From: Leucaena leucocephala
Taxonomy: Eukaryota; Streptophyta; Magnoliopsida; Fabales; Fabaceae
Reading direction: 5' to 3'
Length of the DNA: 64,000 bases
Assembly (NCBI GenBank): GCA_037074615.1
Contig: CM073527.1
Span: 13,108,848-13,172,847, forward strand
Numbering within the stretch: the first letter of the stretch is position 1; the number at the start of each line of letters is the position of its first letter. The notes under the pieces were generated by a model. The model did not search any database, was not told where the DNA came from, and was given only the letters and a program-made list of their open reading frames with translations. Below are positions 24,090 through 35,490 of this stretch, one piece after another. The position numbers and the translations under genes were made by a program.

Positions 24090-24245
24090 TTATAAATTTT
24101 TTTTGGAAAGAAGTTGGGCTCACCCATGATCCAATACGATACTAATGTCAAGCAGAATGAGCTGTCAATTACTCTTAACCGTAAATCTAGACACCTAAGG
24201 GTTAGGATACCTCCCCAAGCACTACGACTAGAACTACCATATATA
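24090..24245 (-). repeat. SINE-like repeat, family D (copy 1)
   Basis: On the minus strand it ends GGGTGAGCCCAACTTCTTTCC followed by A-rich sequence. The ACATTAGTATCGTATTGGATCATGG block matches 55.79-55.92 kb and more weakly 56.15-56.34 kb. A shared 3' end with an A tail suggests a SINE or LINE tail; the head is not recognisable. Confidence 0.45.
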
Positions 24246-26429
24246 AACAATAGAAGTTGAGTATAACAAAAGGAGTTAGCTCACACCATATGATAGGATT
24301 ATCTTCAATGAAAGACATGCATATTAAAAAAAATAGTTGGCATCATAAGGTTGAGTTTTCATGTAAAAACTTATTGTTTACACTAACCATTTATTTAAAT
24401 ACGGACTTAAGTTACATAAACTATAATTTGAAAAACCTAATTATAATAAAAAAAAATATTGGTTTCTGTAAAATCATATGGAAAAATAAATTTAATGACA
24501 AATATTTTACTTGGAAAAATAATTCCTCGCATGAAGGCTCAATTAATTACACTTTACTGTAAGGAAGACAATAGAATGGATTGATGACTACAATCTACAA
24601 AGTACAAACAACAAATAAATGGTTCGTTTTAAAATGAAATTATTTTAATTAACTTATATGGACCAATGATCAAGCACTTAAGGTCATGGCAAGTTTGAAG
24701 GGTAATTAATGTAAGGTGATGATATTAAGCTAGTTGGTGCTGGTACTTAATGATAGGTCTTTCTTTGTTTTTTTTTAAATTAAGGACCTTATAAGAAAAA
24801 TTATGATATTTTTAATGGTTGGATTGTTTAATCTCTTAACCCTTTGAAAATGAGAATAATTAATCTTAGTTTTAATGTTTGACTACTTTTAAAGGCTTTT
24901 TTTATCATAGTACGTTAAACAGCAAAAAAAAATATCTAAGATACTACACTGTAAACAATATTTATCAAAAATCTATATTTAAAATTGTTCTCTACTAGAT
25001 GAATTTTAAATTTTTAAAGATGTTGTTTAATATTAATATGACTTTGAGGATGTGACAATCGTTAGAAAATAACTTTAAAATTTATTTTCTAGCAAAACGA
25101 CTTTGAGGATATCATATAAATTAAAAATGATTCAAAAAATAATTCATAATTAACTAAGTAATTTTAGATAGATATTTTTAATTTGTTTTATTATACTATC
25201 AAATTGACTAATTTCCATCATACTATAACGTACATTAAATTTATAATTCAGTTTTTTATTTGTTCGATAATTCAAATATTTAATATTATTATTTATAAAC
25301 TTATTTACGGCATATTTCTTTAATACATATATTGATTCAAATGTCCTATAAGCATATACATTTTCAATCAAATCATAAAATTATAAAATGATACAATTTT
25401 TAGAAAATTATGATATTATGTCAATTTATATTTTTAAATATAATTCTTCATGGATAAGATTAAATGACAACATAGCATTGGGATGGTCGTTGTCAGGACA
25501 ATCCTGGTGAGGCTTGGCAGCAAAACGCTCAAATCAATGTCGGGACATAGACTTAGATATTCCAACACTTCTAAAACTGAGAATGCAAAGAAATAGAGAC
25601 AAAACATTCGGCTCAAAATAGGCAAAGCTAAAATCCCAATGATTTCATGAATACATCAGGAGGCAGTGCAAAAAAAAAGATAAAACAAGCAAAACAAAAC
25701 TCACATTGATGTTTTAACAAAAAAAAAAAACTCACATTGAGGAAATACTAACGTGGGTTTAAAATGGTTTTAAGCAATCATTACAAGCACCAAATTAAGG
25801 CTAAGCTGTAGGTGTAGATGTAATAAATTAATATGACAGAATGCTCGTGTACATTTTTGTAAATTATCATGTACATGACTAAATAGTTCAATGGAAACAG
25901 AAACACTCTAAACCTTAACCATTGCAATATGTTCCAACCCATCTAAAAGTGATCTGTAATAGTGGGCTATGAATGATCCCCATATTGTAGGTATTAGTGC
26001 AGTACCTGCCACAAGATTAAGAGTTAATATCCTCGTAAGTAAATAAGCAATAGAAGAATCTAGCCTGAACTTTAAAGAAGGGAGGGGAGAGAAGGCATGA
26101 TATGACCAAGTAGACAGTGAATTTTTTACTTTGAGAAATATTTTTGTTTATTTATTTAGTAATTAAGAATTTTCATTTACTGATATTTTACAATGAGAAA
26201 ATGTCTTACCAAGGATACCGCACATCATATGGTTAAAAATTAGAATCACAGAAGTCAAACAGATTCAAATTCTAAACATAATATCAAACAAAATATTGGT
26301 ATATGTGTAAGTGAAAAATCTAAATATAATAACAGTAAAGATATGTATGCAACAACAGGCTCAGTACATCTTTTATGAAACCAAAATAGATGCCTTATTA
26401 AGTCAACGATATAAATTATTTTCAGGTTT
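24246..26429. other. AT-rich spacer
   Basis: No supported gene. Frames at 24257-24562, 25150-25371 and 25434-25625 have no recognisable motif or splice context. Confidence 0.5.
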
Positions 26430-26695
26430 CCAAGCTTTGCAAATTGTCAAAGCTTTGGCAGTCTAACCATAGAACCATCATCATCTACAACTTCATGAAC
26501 TGCCATGGTTCCAAACCTGCAAGTATGGCAAGATCTGTTGAAGCTTCTGTATGTCCAGCTCTCTTCGAGACACCACCTTCCCGGTATTTTAATGGTCGAG
26601 CAATTAAAATCAGACAGTTTTAAATCTCTGGATGCAAGAGCCAAGACTGTTGTTGCCCTATCACTTGCTAATACCCCTATGGTGGTACCTCGTTA
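26430..26695 (-). pseudogene. RIBA (DHBP synthase) exon fragment
   Basis: RIBA proteins make 3,4-dihydroxy-2-butanone 4-phosphate (and carry GTP cyclohydrolase II) for riboflavin synthesis in plastids. Reading the minus strand in shifting frames gives LASDRATTVLALASRDLK, then LKYREGGVSKRAGHTEAST with DLAILAGLEP, then VHEVVDDDGSMVRLPKL followed by a stop. This is the C-terminal half of the DHBP-synthase domain, including the REGGV..RAGHTEA substrate-site motif. At least two frameshifts and one stop break it. Neither the N-terminal part nor the cyclohydrolase domain is found nearby, so it is an isolated fragment. Confidence 0.8.
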
Positions 26696-27614
26696 AGTAT
26701 CCTACAAATGCAATGAAAATTATTGAATTCCATTAGTTTATGTTAATATATGCCACAACTACATGAAAAGAGATTTCCAACAATATGATAATTATTATGA
26801 AAATTGAATCCTCTAAATTGACTGTCATTTTGACGCTTAGAAACAAAAGAATTCAAGTACAACAAGCTTATGTTAGATGAAACAATTTATTTCACAAAGT
26901 TTAGTTATCCACTATTTCTAGCTGATGATGGCAATAGAAGATCCTAAGGTTAAGTCCAAATGTAAATGTGCATTTAGTAATCGTACATACCACTCACAGT
27001 AAATATAGCTCAAAGTTTCTCATCATTATCCTTACTATTAACAAAAAAATCCTAGAATGCAACCCATTCAACAATTTTAAATGTTGGCATGCCTTCCATA
27101 GAATACTAAAGTAAAAAACAAATTCAATTACTAATTGTCAAATCCAAACGTAATCAAAGGAAATAGCTGGATATTTAGAAGCCATGAACGTAAACACATG
27201 CTGATGGCCCATAGCTCAAGTCAAAAGTATTGTAATTGAAAAATAAAATTTAACAAGTCAGCTTGAGAAGCATCTTTAAATATGTTCATTTTTTGTTACT
27301 GATAAGTTTACATAAAGAATCTAATTGTCGAAGACAAAGTCAACAATCTTTCGCCAAAAAATCTTTGAAATTATCGTCATTACAGATATTTTTTGTCCTA
27401 TTAGGAAAAAATAAGTTCTTGTGAGAAAATTTGGAAATATATTCAAGAAAATATTGAATAAAATGCTATAGACTTTAAAGAATACCTGAAAAATTAACAA
27501 GTAAAATAACATTAGAGATAAATATATATTCACATATTGATATAATTTATAATCAATTTTAAATAGTTTATAATTTATATCTTCAATTTATATTTCCATT
27601 CCCAACAATGGGTT
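26696..27614. other. Spacer
   Basis: No gene recognised; the frame at 27321-27533 is a hydrophobic AT-driven frame. Confidence 0.5.
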
Positions 27615-28880
27615 GATAAATCCCTTATCAATTTAAGAAGTCCTGAAAGGTACGATCCATAAGCCTGCTTGGCATCATCGACAAAGCCATATTGTTGGGG
27701 GTAACAATAGAGTCCCATATGTTCAAATCTACTAAACTACACAAATCTCCTCTACCCACTACATTTATAATTTCATCTTGGTCGAGTTGCAGCTAACACA
27801 TCTTGTGTTTTTTTATATACTCTCCGACTAGCTTAAAAAACCTTATTTTCTTGTCCATATCCTAACAATAGGGTTGGCATAATACTACTTGCATAGACAC
27901 CCTGTGAGTTATAAAAGATATATAATTTATTTATTAAAAATAAAAAATTAGATACAAGATAAATTCATTTCAATCACACAAAAAAATTACTTACTTAATT
28001 TTTCTCTTTGTTATGTAATTACCTATTAAATCTTCTAACTCGCAAAACATTAAATAGTTCAATTTGATGAACCATGTTACCCTTTGAAATATTTGTCCGA
28101 CAAATTCTTAGATCCTTTCCAAAAGGATATTTTTGTATCAAACAGTATGCAATAGTGCACCCTAGATTGAAAACGTCCATACATTAATCTTGAAATTCAT
28201 CTTTATATATTTGCTCAGGTGAGGGACAATAACACTCATCATCTGTATATTTTAATAAATTAGTTAATAAATTTTATAGAGTATAAATTTCTAATATAAA
28301 AATATATTAAAAATATAAAAAACAAAAATAAATAAAATATTTATCAATTCTATGATGAAATGTTGTTTCTCCTACTTTGAGTTGTTGTGCTTTGTAAAAA
28401 TTGAAAATTTCAGCTGTATGTGTACGTTTTTGCTTATAAGTATCTTCTACAATTACAATATTCTATGGAGTAATACACCCATAGACTACTTGTCTTTTAT
28501 GAATTTGAAACACGCCCTCCATCATATCCTTAGCAACAAAACAATAAAAGTTTAAAATAAAAGCTTAAATAAAAATATACATTAAATTTCAAAAAATTAA
28601 AAAAAAAACTTTTTCATATATACCTAAATAACATTTTAAAAAAGTGATGTTGCCTAGACTGATTTTTCCCTTATACCTTGAAAAAATAGTCTGCTGTTTT
28701 ATGAAAAATTTCAAATATAACATGACAATATATGCCATCATACACCCAACAAATATAGCGTAACACATTCAGATAGTTACAAAACTTAGAGGTATATTCA
28801 ACTTCTTTGTCTGCCACAATATCTTCTCTTTTATAAGTTTTAACACAAAAATATTTCCTCCCATTAGACTTGAACAAACT
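27615..28880 (-). pseudogene. Degenerate IRE1-like kinase
   Basis: Segments in order on the minus strand. About 28877-28671 is an N-lobe piece with CVKTYKREDI (strand-3 lysine) and KEVEYTSKF (helix-C glutamate). About 28556-28330 has DMMEGVFQIHKRQVVYGCITP at the catalytic-loop position, but the HRD/HGD aspartate is gone, an in-frame stop follows, and the DFG position reads NFY. About 28250-28110 has SPEQIY (APE motif) and DVFNLGCTIAYCLIQKYPFG, the SLGC...HPFG pattern of IRE1-type kinases. About 27853-27620 may be a remnant of the KEN RNase domain (WDSIVTPNNMALSMMPSRL in one frame). IRE1 is the ER stress kinase-RNase; with lost catalytic residues and several stops this copy should be inactive. 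Kinase identity is firmer than the IRE1 assignment. Confidence 0.6.
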
Positions 28881-30180
28881 TCATTCAAATTGGAAATTTT
28901 CTGAGCGTATATAATTAATTTGGTGGTATCTTCTTCTCTCCAAATTTGTAGAGCTGAAGCCGCCATCTTCAACAAAATCCAGAAAATAGCAAGCAGAGGT
29001 TGGGAGGGAAGGCTCTGGTGCGGCAACAATTGAGAAAGCGACAGCTTTAACAAAAACAAAATCTGAAGAAGCAATAGGAATCAAAGTAAGGAGTAGCAAA
29101 TAACAAACAGAAGTTGAAGAAGTAACAGAAATAAGAGTGAACATAAACATAATACTAAGGATAAACAAAACTTGAAAAAGATAGTGAAATATTCAAAGAG
29201 AGGATACCAAATGAGATCAAAGAGGGAGGATCCTTAAGAATAATATTCTACACAAAATAATATATATATATATATATATATGAAAACGATAAATGATTCA
29301 CTTTGAGACTTGATATATCTCTATGAGATGATCTTCAGAATATGGAAAGACTGTAATGACACTAATCTGAGGCTGAGAGAAACTTTAGGTTGGAAGAATG
29401 GATTGAGTGGAGAAGAGACGTAAATGGGAGAATTTGAGATATTCTTCATATTTGTTTGCAGAGATGGCCAAGAGATACAAATGAGAGAAATTGAGAGATT
29501 ATTTAGATTTGTCTTTTTCTCTCTACTTCCCTCTGTATTTTTTCTTTACAAGGCTTTTTTTTTCTCTTTTGATTTTTATGGTGTCATTTTTTCTTCTTTC
29601 CCTTCTTCTTTTGTGGTCTTCTTCTACTAGCATCATTAACAGTTAATTTATATGGTTCGGTATTAACACATGCACTTTGATCTCTCTCTCTTGTTCTGTC
29701 TCATGCACTCCTAAATAGTTTATTTGTATCAAGTTGCAATCTTCAACTTGTTTTTTTCTTTTTCTTTTTTTTGCTTCACATTTTGCGTGTCCCTTTAGGG
29801 ATGATAAGGATTTAAGCTATAAATAGAAAGAGTCATAGTGCGCACCCTTCTCTCTCTCTAACACCCATTTTCTCTCTCTCTCTCTTTACATTTGAGGCAA
29901 GTAAGCGTGCCTGAAATGCCAACAGGGGTTGATGCATGGTCCTATCCTTGGAAGAGTAATGGGTAAGGTGAGATGAGATAGAACAAAGTGAGATGGGAAA
30001 GAACAAGTACATGGCAACAACGAGAGAAAGTAAAGAAAAATAGGCAATTACAACATTTATCAAATCCTTTCACTCATACAAAAATAATATATTCTATATC
30101 CATATAATGAGTTGTACCATGAAATTTAAAAGTTAAATAGCTTGGCACTGTTTTAGGGAGAGAAATGTAAAAGCAATAAA
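28881..30180. other. Spacer with microsatellites
   Basis: Contains an AT dinucleotide run at about 29260-29281 and CT-rich runs at 29845-29885. A signal-peptide-like minus-strand frame (28881-29168) abuts the kinase remnant and might be its 5' part, but I cannot support it. Confidence 0.5.
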
Positions 30181-30919
30181 GGACCAATTTAGAATCATTT
30201 AAAATTGTGATTTTAAAAGAGTATATAACCTAAATTTTAATTTAGACAAATTTTAAAATAAATACTCATATTTATTTATAAGTATTTTTAAGTAAAATTA
30301 TAGTTTTAAATAAGTTGATTGGACTAGTTTTTAAAATAATAAAAAAGTTTCTCAGGATAAAAAAACTAATTTACTTTTATTTTTCCCCTCTACTATCTGA
30401 GAGAAAATTTTCGGTCCTATCCCTCATTCATTACTTTTCACTTGCTTTCACCTACTCTTCTCTTTCCCATAAGGCTTCTTCTTCCAACTTCATTCTCAGA
30501 CCTTCTGTTTGCTCTTCTCATACCTCGATTGTCTGCCATATTCATTACTCTTAGATTCTCATAGTTGCATGATTTAATAGAAATATATGTATAATAAAAT
30601 AATTTATAAATAAAATTACTTAATTAATAACTTATTACTCATTATTTTCTTACTTAATAAATAAAATATATATTATTTACTATTTTAATATCACTCAAAA
30701 AATAAAAAGTATACATTTTACTTTATGTAATTATCATTTTAAATTATATCTTTTTAGTAATTTACCACACAAAATCCCTTTTTCTAATAACTATCTAAAT
30801 ACTCATTTATTTAAAACGAATTTTTTTCATAAGCTCTTCTTAAAAAGTCATTTTCCAAAATCTATCCATAAGTCCATTTTTTTCGTATGTCCTTTTTTAA
30901 AAAAATTCCAAATAGATAC
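30181..30919 (-). mobile_element. Non-autonomous DNA element, family A (copy 3)
   Basis: In reverse orientation it begins GTATCTATTTGGAA (30919) with GAGCTTATGAAAAAAA and AATGAGTATTTAGATAGTTA blocks matching copies 1 and 2. It ends near 30181 with AAAATTGTGATTTTAAAAGAG, matching the copy 2 end. The middle (30360-30560) is unlike the other copies. On the same minus strand it has a 33-codon basic ORF, 30539-30438 (MADNRGMRRANRRSENEVGR...). Confidence 0.6.
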
Positions 30920-31521
30920 AAAAGCTATTTTAAACATAAAACTAGTGATTAATAGCAAGATATTTAATTTTTTTAAAATAAAAAGTAAAATGATATTGTT
31001 ACAGTAATATTCAAAAACTTATCTGTATTGTAGATAGCATTAAAAAAACTACTTTGGTGATATTAAATAAATCGCTTGATGTTATACATATATATATGTG
31101 GACATGACGTATAAGCTTTAGTATATCAATACAATTTTTATATAAATAATAATATAATTATAAATTATAAATATAATAAAAAGAGCTTACTTTCTTAAAA
31201 AATTATTTTGATTTTAATAAATCAATATATAGAGATATTATTACCATTAGTTTTATTTTAACTTTTTTTAATTATTTTAATTTCTGATGAATTATATTTT
31301 ACTTATTACTTTAACCGTAGAAAGGGTGTGCAGTTTTAATATTCTTTAAATACTATTCAACTTTATTATATGTAAAATAATGACCTCTTTCATAAATAAT
31401 ATTCCACTTATTAAACACATGTTTTCTATATGTTAAAATATACGTTTGATCTTTTATATCTGATATCTGATATAATATTTGTAAAAATAAAATTAAATAA
31501 AATAACCAACAATTTTGAAAA

Positions 31522-31955
31522 CTAATATTTTATAATTTATAAATTTATATTAGAGTAAAATACCCTACCCATATCTCCACTTTACTTTAATTATATGAAT
31601 ATCCCCATATTTTAAAAATATTTATATTAAAATATTTTTTTACTATTTTACCTCATTCTAATAAATTCCTAATTATATTATTATCTTTATCTTTTATACT
31701 AATATCATTTTAGAATTATTTAATTAATTATTTGAATAAAACTACACCTGACTAAATATGTGTTTATAAATGTTCTAGAAATTTGTTTATAGAAGTTTTA
31801 AATTATAAATTTAAATGACTTACACATACTCTCAATCTTATATAGCAGTCTCTGAGTTTTTAAAATATGGGAGATTTTTATGTAATTATGGCAAAACTGA
31901 GATGTGAGTAGAGTATTTTATCTAATATAAATTTATAAAATTCAAAATATTACTC
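31522..31955. mobile_element. MITE with ~100-bp inverted arms
   Basis: 31522-31620 and the reverse complement of 31855-31955 align over their length, sharing TATAAATTTATATTAGA, GTAAAATACYCTACYCA and CCCATATTTTAAAA. The core is about 230 bases of AT-rich sequence. Confidence 0.7.
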
Positions 31956-32235
31956 ATCTGTCTTTATTATATTATTTATTTAACTAATTTAATTAGATTA
32001 ATAAAATTAATTAAATTAGTTAATGTGACATATTTTTTTAAAATACCCTAATAATTTTTCTTAACTCATTTTCTCTCTCTATTACTTGATTATTATTAAA
32101 CGAATATTAATATAAATAATTTTTAAAAAAATACTAAATATAAAAAATATTTTTGTATATAAGATTAATATCAATTTCTTAATTAAATTTTATATTAAAG
32201 ACTATAGTTGTTTTTAAAAATTTTGGCTATTTTAT
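31943..32235. mobile_element. Stowaway-like MITE, family B
   Basis: Begins TACTCATCTGTC and carries the family B interior (TTTAATTAGATTAATAAAATTAATTAA, TTACTTGATTATTATTAAACGAATATT, ATATAAAAAATATT). The right end is degenerate. It abuts the preceding MITE. Confidence 0.5.
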
Positions 32236-33227
32236 TTATTTTCATTTTTTGTAAATATCATATCATATATTAATATTTAAGTTTATTAATTAAAACTTGT
32301 TTTAAGAAGCGCGGGGGAAAGGGGGCACGACCAAGTGAATATGATAGAGATGAGGGTTTTTGTAGGACATAGGGTCAGTAGGTAGCAAGGTTAGCTTACC
32401 TTACTTTTTATGCAAAATTATTTATAACAAAAAAAAACAATTTTCATAAGTCATTCCTGCAAGAAAACTTTTTCACCTTTTAGTATCGTGATAAATTATT
32501 TTCCTATTTACAATATTTCGTTCAAAAGGCTGAGAAACCGCCAAAGATGACCCTGTGGCGACATCACAAGCAAGATAAATCAGTCCGTCTTATGAATCAT
32601 CTTTAGTCATTAACAAATTAACCATACTTCTCTTTTTCCGTAGTTGTGGAGAATTATCACACTAGATCGTGTTATTTGCAGCTAAATTTGTAGAAGTAAA
32701 ATTGTTGTTGAAAGGAAAAGAGGTGGTTACACTTTAATGAAAGATATCTCAACAGTAGATAAAATTTTCCAACATTATCAAAACTATAAAACTGAGTTTG
32801 GTAAGCCTGTTTGTTATAAGAAAAATAACAAACAGGTTTGATAACATAAAATGAGACCTACTTTAAAGTTTGTAATTTTAGCTTCTTCACACGAAAGACA
32901 CTTAACAATTTCAAAATTCACGGAAGGTCCTAATTTTATATATACTAGAGTTCCTAGTAGGCTTCACGTAGTATAATCGGACCCCCAATCTTCACGCGCT
33001 ATTCCCCAGTCATCTAAACCCAATCTTCCCAATCATCCCAACCTTCACTCGTTATCATATGTCCTAATACAATTTCCTTCCATGTTTTTTACTCTATCGT
33101 TCTTCAAACCATTTAATACACTTAGCATCGTCTTCCCATGATCTTAACTTCACACCACGAGGAACATATCCATATGCAAACGTTTTGAAGTCCATATCAC
33201 GGAAAATTATTACAATCATCTATAACA
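32236..33227. other. Spacer
   Basis: A locally GC-richer stretch (32300-32400, 32520-32600) may be exon relics, but no protein is recognised. Confidence 0.4.
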
Positions 33228-33239
33228 CTAACTAAAATT

Positions 33240-34690
33240 GTTAGAATGAAACTCACCATACTGTACACAACAATTGACAATTTGAACTGGCGATCTAAAA
33301 CAAAACAATCCAATCTTTCCTAATGTAAACAGCCTTCCAACAAGCCTCCCAAAGACCACATGGGAACTGCAACCAATTCCCAAGAAAAGGATTAGTATAT
33401 TTTGAATTTCTACAAATGTAACTTTCGCAAAACTAGGAAGTTTATATTCACACCCTAACCAGTCATGAGAAGCAAAACAAGAGTTAACCATATAAATGAA
33501 CCTCTCCAGGCTTCGATTAGCTTTCAATGTGATAAAAAATTTAGAACTACTCGCTTTCTGATGTCTTCTGGACATTGATAAAAGTCACTCTTTGTCATGC
33601 TTCATGTGATTTGACTCAACTGAAATAGATCATCATGTAAAAACTTTGTTCATCAAAACAAATAGACAAAAAAAATTTGATAACTCTGAAAAAGTATGAG
33701 TTTAGGATCTAGAATTCTCACCAGGAAAATGTCGACCATACAAATTTTCTATATATTCCTCTGCAAAAAAGATTAAAAATGACACAGACAAGTGTAAGAG
33801 AGTAGACATCATATTTAGGAAGAACTAATTTGAAAAATTATAACAAACTGGGCACCAGACCAAATGAAACTAGTGATTGCAATTAACGTTGTAATTATTT
33901 GGAATCTCAGCAATTATAATCAATATATCAATACATGATACAAAATACTACTTCCTGTCCTAATTATAAGAGATAGTTTGTAGTGCTCTCATAATTAAGG
34001 CTGAGGGAATTACTAACATGACGTATTATTCACAACCTATTCATCAAATACCAGCTATGCAAAAAAAACAAAGAAAAGAGAATCTACTTTTATTCAATTA
34101 GTAATTAGTAGTGATTACTATTTAGCAAAGTACAAAAATAGCATCGTTAGAAATTGAATAAATGTATAGTATAAAATTACAAACTTCAAAAAGTAGTCAT
34201 AGGTGCCATCCTTGGGTCAATGCATCAATAGAAAACATACTAGTATCCTAGCTAATGGCCCCTCCCTGCAAAGGAAAAGTAGCTTTCAGTACATAGTCTT
34301 GATGGCAAGGTTGCAAAGTAAACCATTTTGGAAATTAAAAAGCATATTTAGTATTATAAGATGGACAACTCAACTTAGTAAGTATAAGCTTAAAACTATG
34401 CCATTACATACCATCATATAGGGGCATACCATAGAAGATATTTTGTTCTAGGATTGATTCCTGAATCTCTTGAACAAAGAGAAGATTAAATGAGACATGA
34501 GGAAGTCATATGATAAACCAGAAAATCAAAATAAATTAGCATGCCCAAGGGCTTGCTCAATTAGTGAGACTGTAATTGCAGTGCCGGGGGTTTTTCTATG
34601 GGGATAATAATGAATTCAGTTTATTACCTTCACATAGGCCAAGGAAATTTTCTGTCGTAGAGGGGGCAAGGTCATAGAATACCTGGGAGG
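33240..34690 (-). pseudogene. Cyclophilin (peptidyl-prolyl isomerase) remnant
   Basis: Cyclophilins catalyse proline cis-trans isomerisation. Minus-strand exon-like pieces with splice sites: 34682-34628 (VFYDLAPSTTENFLGLCE, the TAENF.ALC region), about 34450-34425 (PLYDG), 33760-33722 (EYIENLYGRHFPG, equivalent to ESIYGGKFPDE), 33567-33502 (SSSKFFITLKANRSLER, the SQFFIT motif) and from 33366 (SHVVFGRLV, the KHVVFG motif) to SPVQIVNC near 33260. The FHRIIKGFM catalytic-arginine exon and the LSMAN..NTNG core were not found, so the active site is incomplete. It lies 0.8 kb downstream of the CIPK remnant on the same strand. Confidence 0.72.
33948..34013. mobile_element. Very short Stowaway MITE
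   Basis: Ends CTACTTCCTGTCCTAATTAT and, reverse-complemented, GTAATTCCCTCAGCCTTAATTAT, with TA on each side (33946-33947, 34014-34015). At 66 bp it is little more than its inverted repeats. It sits in an intron of the cyclophilin remnant. Confidence 0.7.
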
Positions 34691-35490
34691 ACAAAATATC
34701 ATTAAGTTTCATTTCTACTCTAATACACAAGTTGCAGAATTGAACAAGTAAAACCTTCATCATGTATGATCATTATGCTGATGCTCTTCCCCCACTAAAT
34801 AGAAATTATGAGACATCTCGTTACAAAATATTCAACAAAATCATATCTTTTCCTTCGTTATAAGAAATATAGGAAAGACCTTCAAATTAATACATGTATT
34901 TATTTATGTAAGGGCTCATTTTCCCCCAAAAAAGTATGAATCTTCATAGTAATTATTTGGAAAAACTATATTTCTAATACCTACACTTTTTCCTAATTTT
35001 AATTTGGTATCTGCATATTTTTGTCTATTAATTAAATCTTTAATTTTACCCTAGTAGCACATCAGCGCTTGTAATTTTTCTATGTTAGCACTGTTAGCTC
35101 CTGTATAGGATCTAACAATGCTAACAAAGCAAAGTTAAAAATTTAATTAAGAGAGAAAATGTATAATTACTAAATTAAAAATTTAATGAAAGTATATGTA
35201 CTTACAATATAGTTTTCTTAATTATTTTTAAGAATCAAAGTTACTGTTAAAATTCACAAGAATTTTAAGAAAATTAATACTATTAAGTTTTAGAAGAAAA
35301 AAACTATTATGAAGTTACATAAAATTATGATTTTTATAAAAAAAAAAATAATTGTAAATTTCTTAAAAGTTGAAAATAAATCAAATAAAATCTAATGAAT
35401 ATGATTACGAAAATCTATTAAATAACTCTGATCAAACAATAAACACTTGAATAGATACAAGGATCACATTACTAACCTTCAGGTTCTTCA

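Noticed and set aside
29833..30063. 76-codon minus-strand frame with hydrophobic N-terminus
   Set aside because: Lies across CT/GA microsatellite sequence; the basic RERE tail is repeat-encoded.
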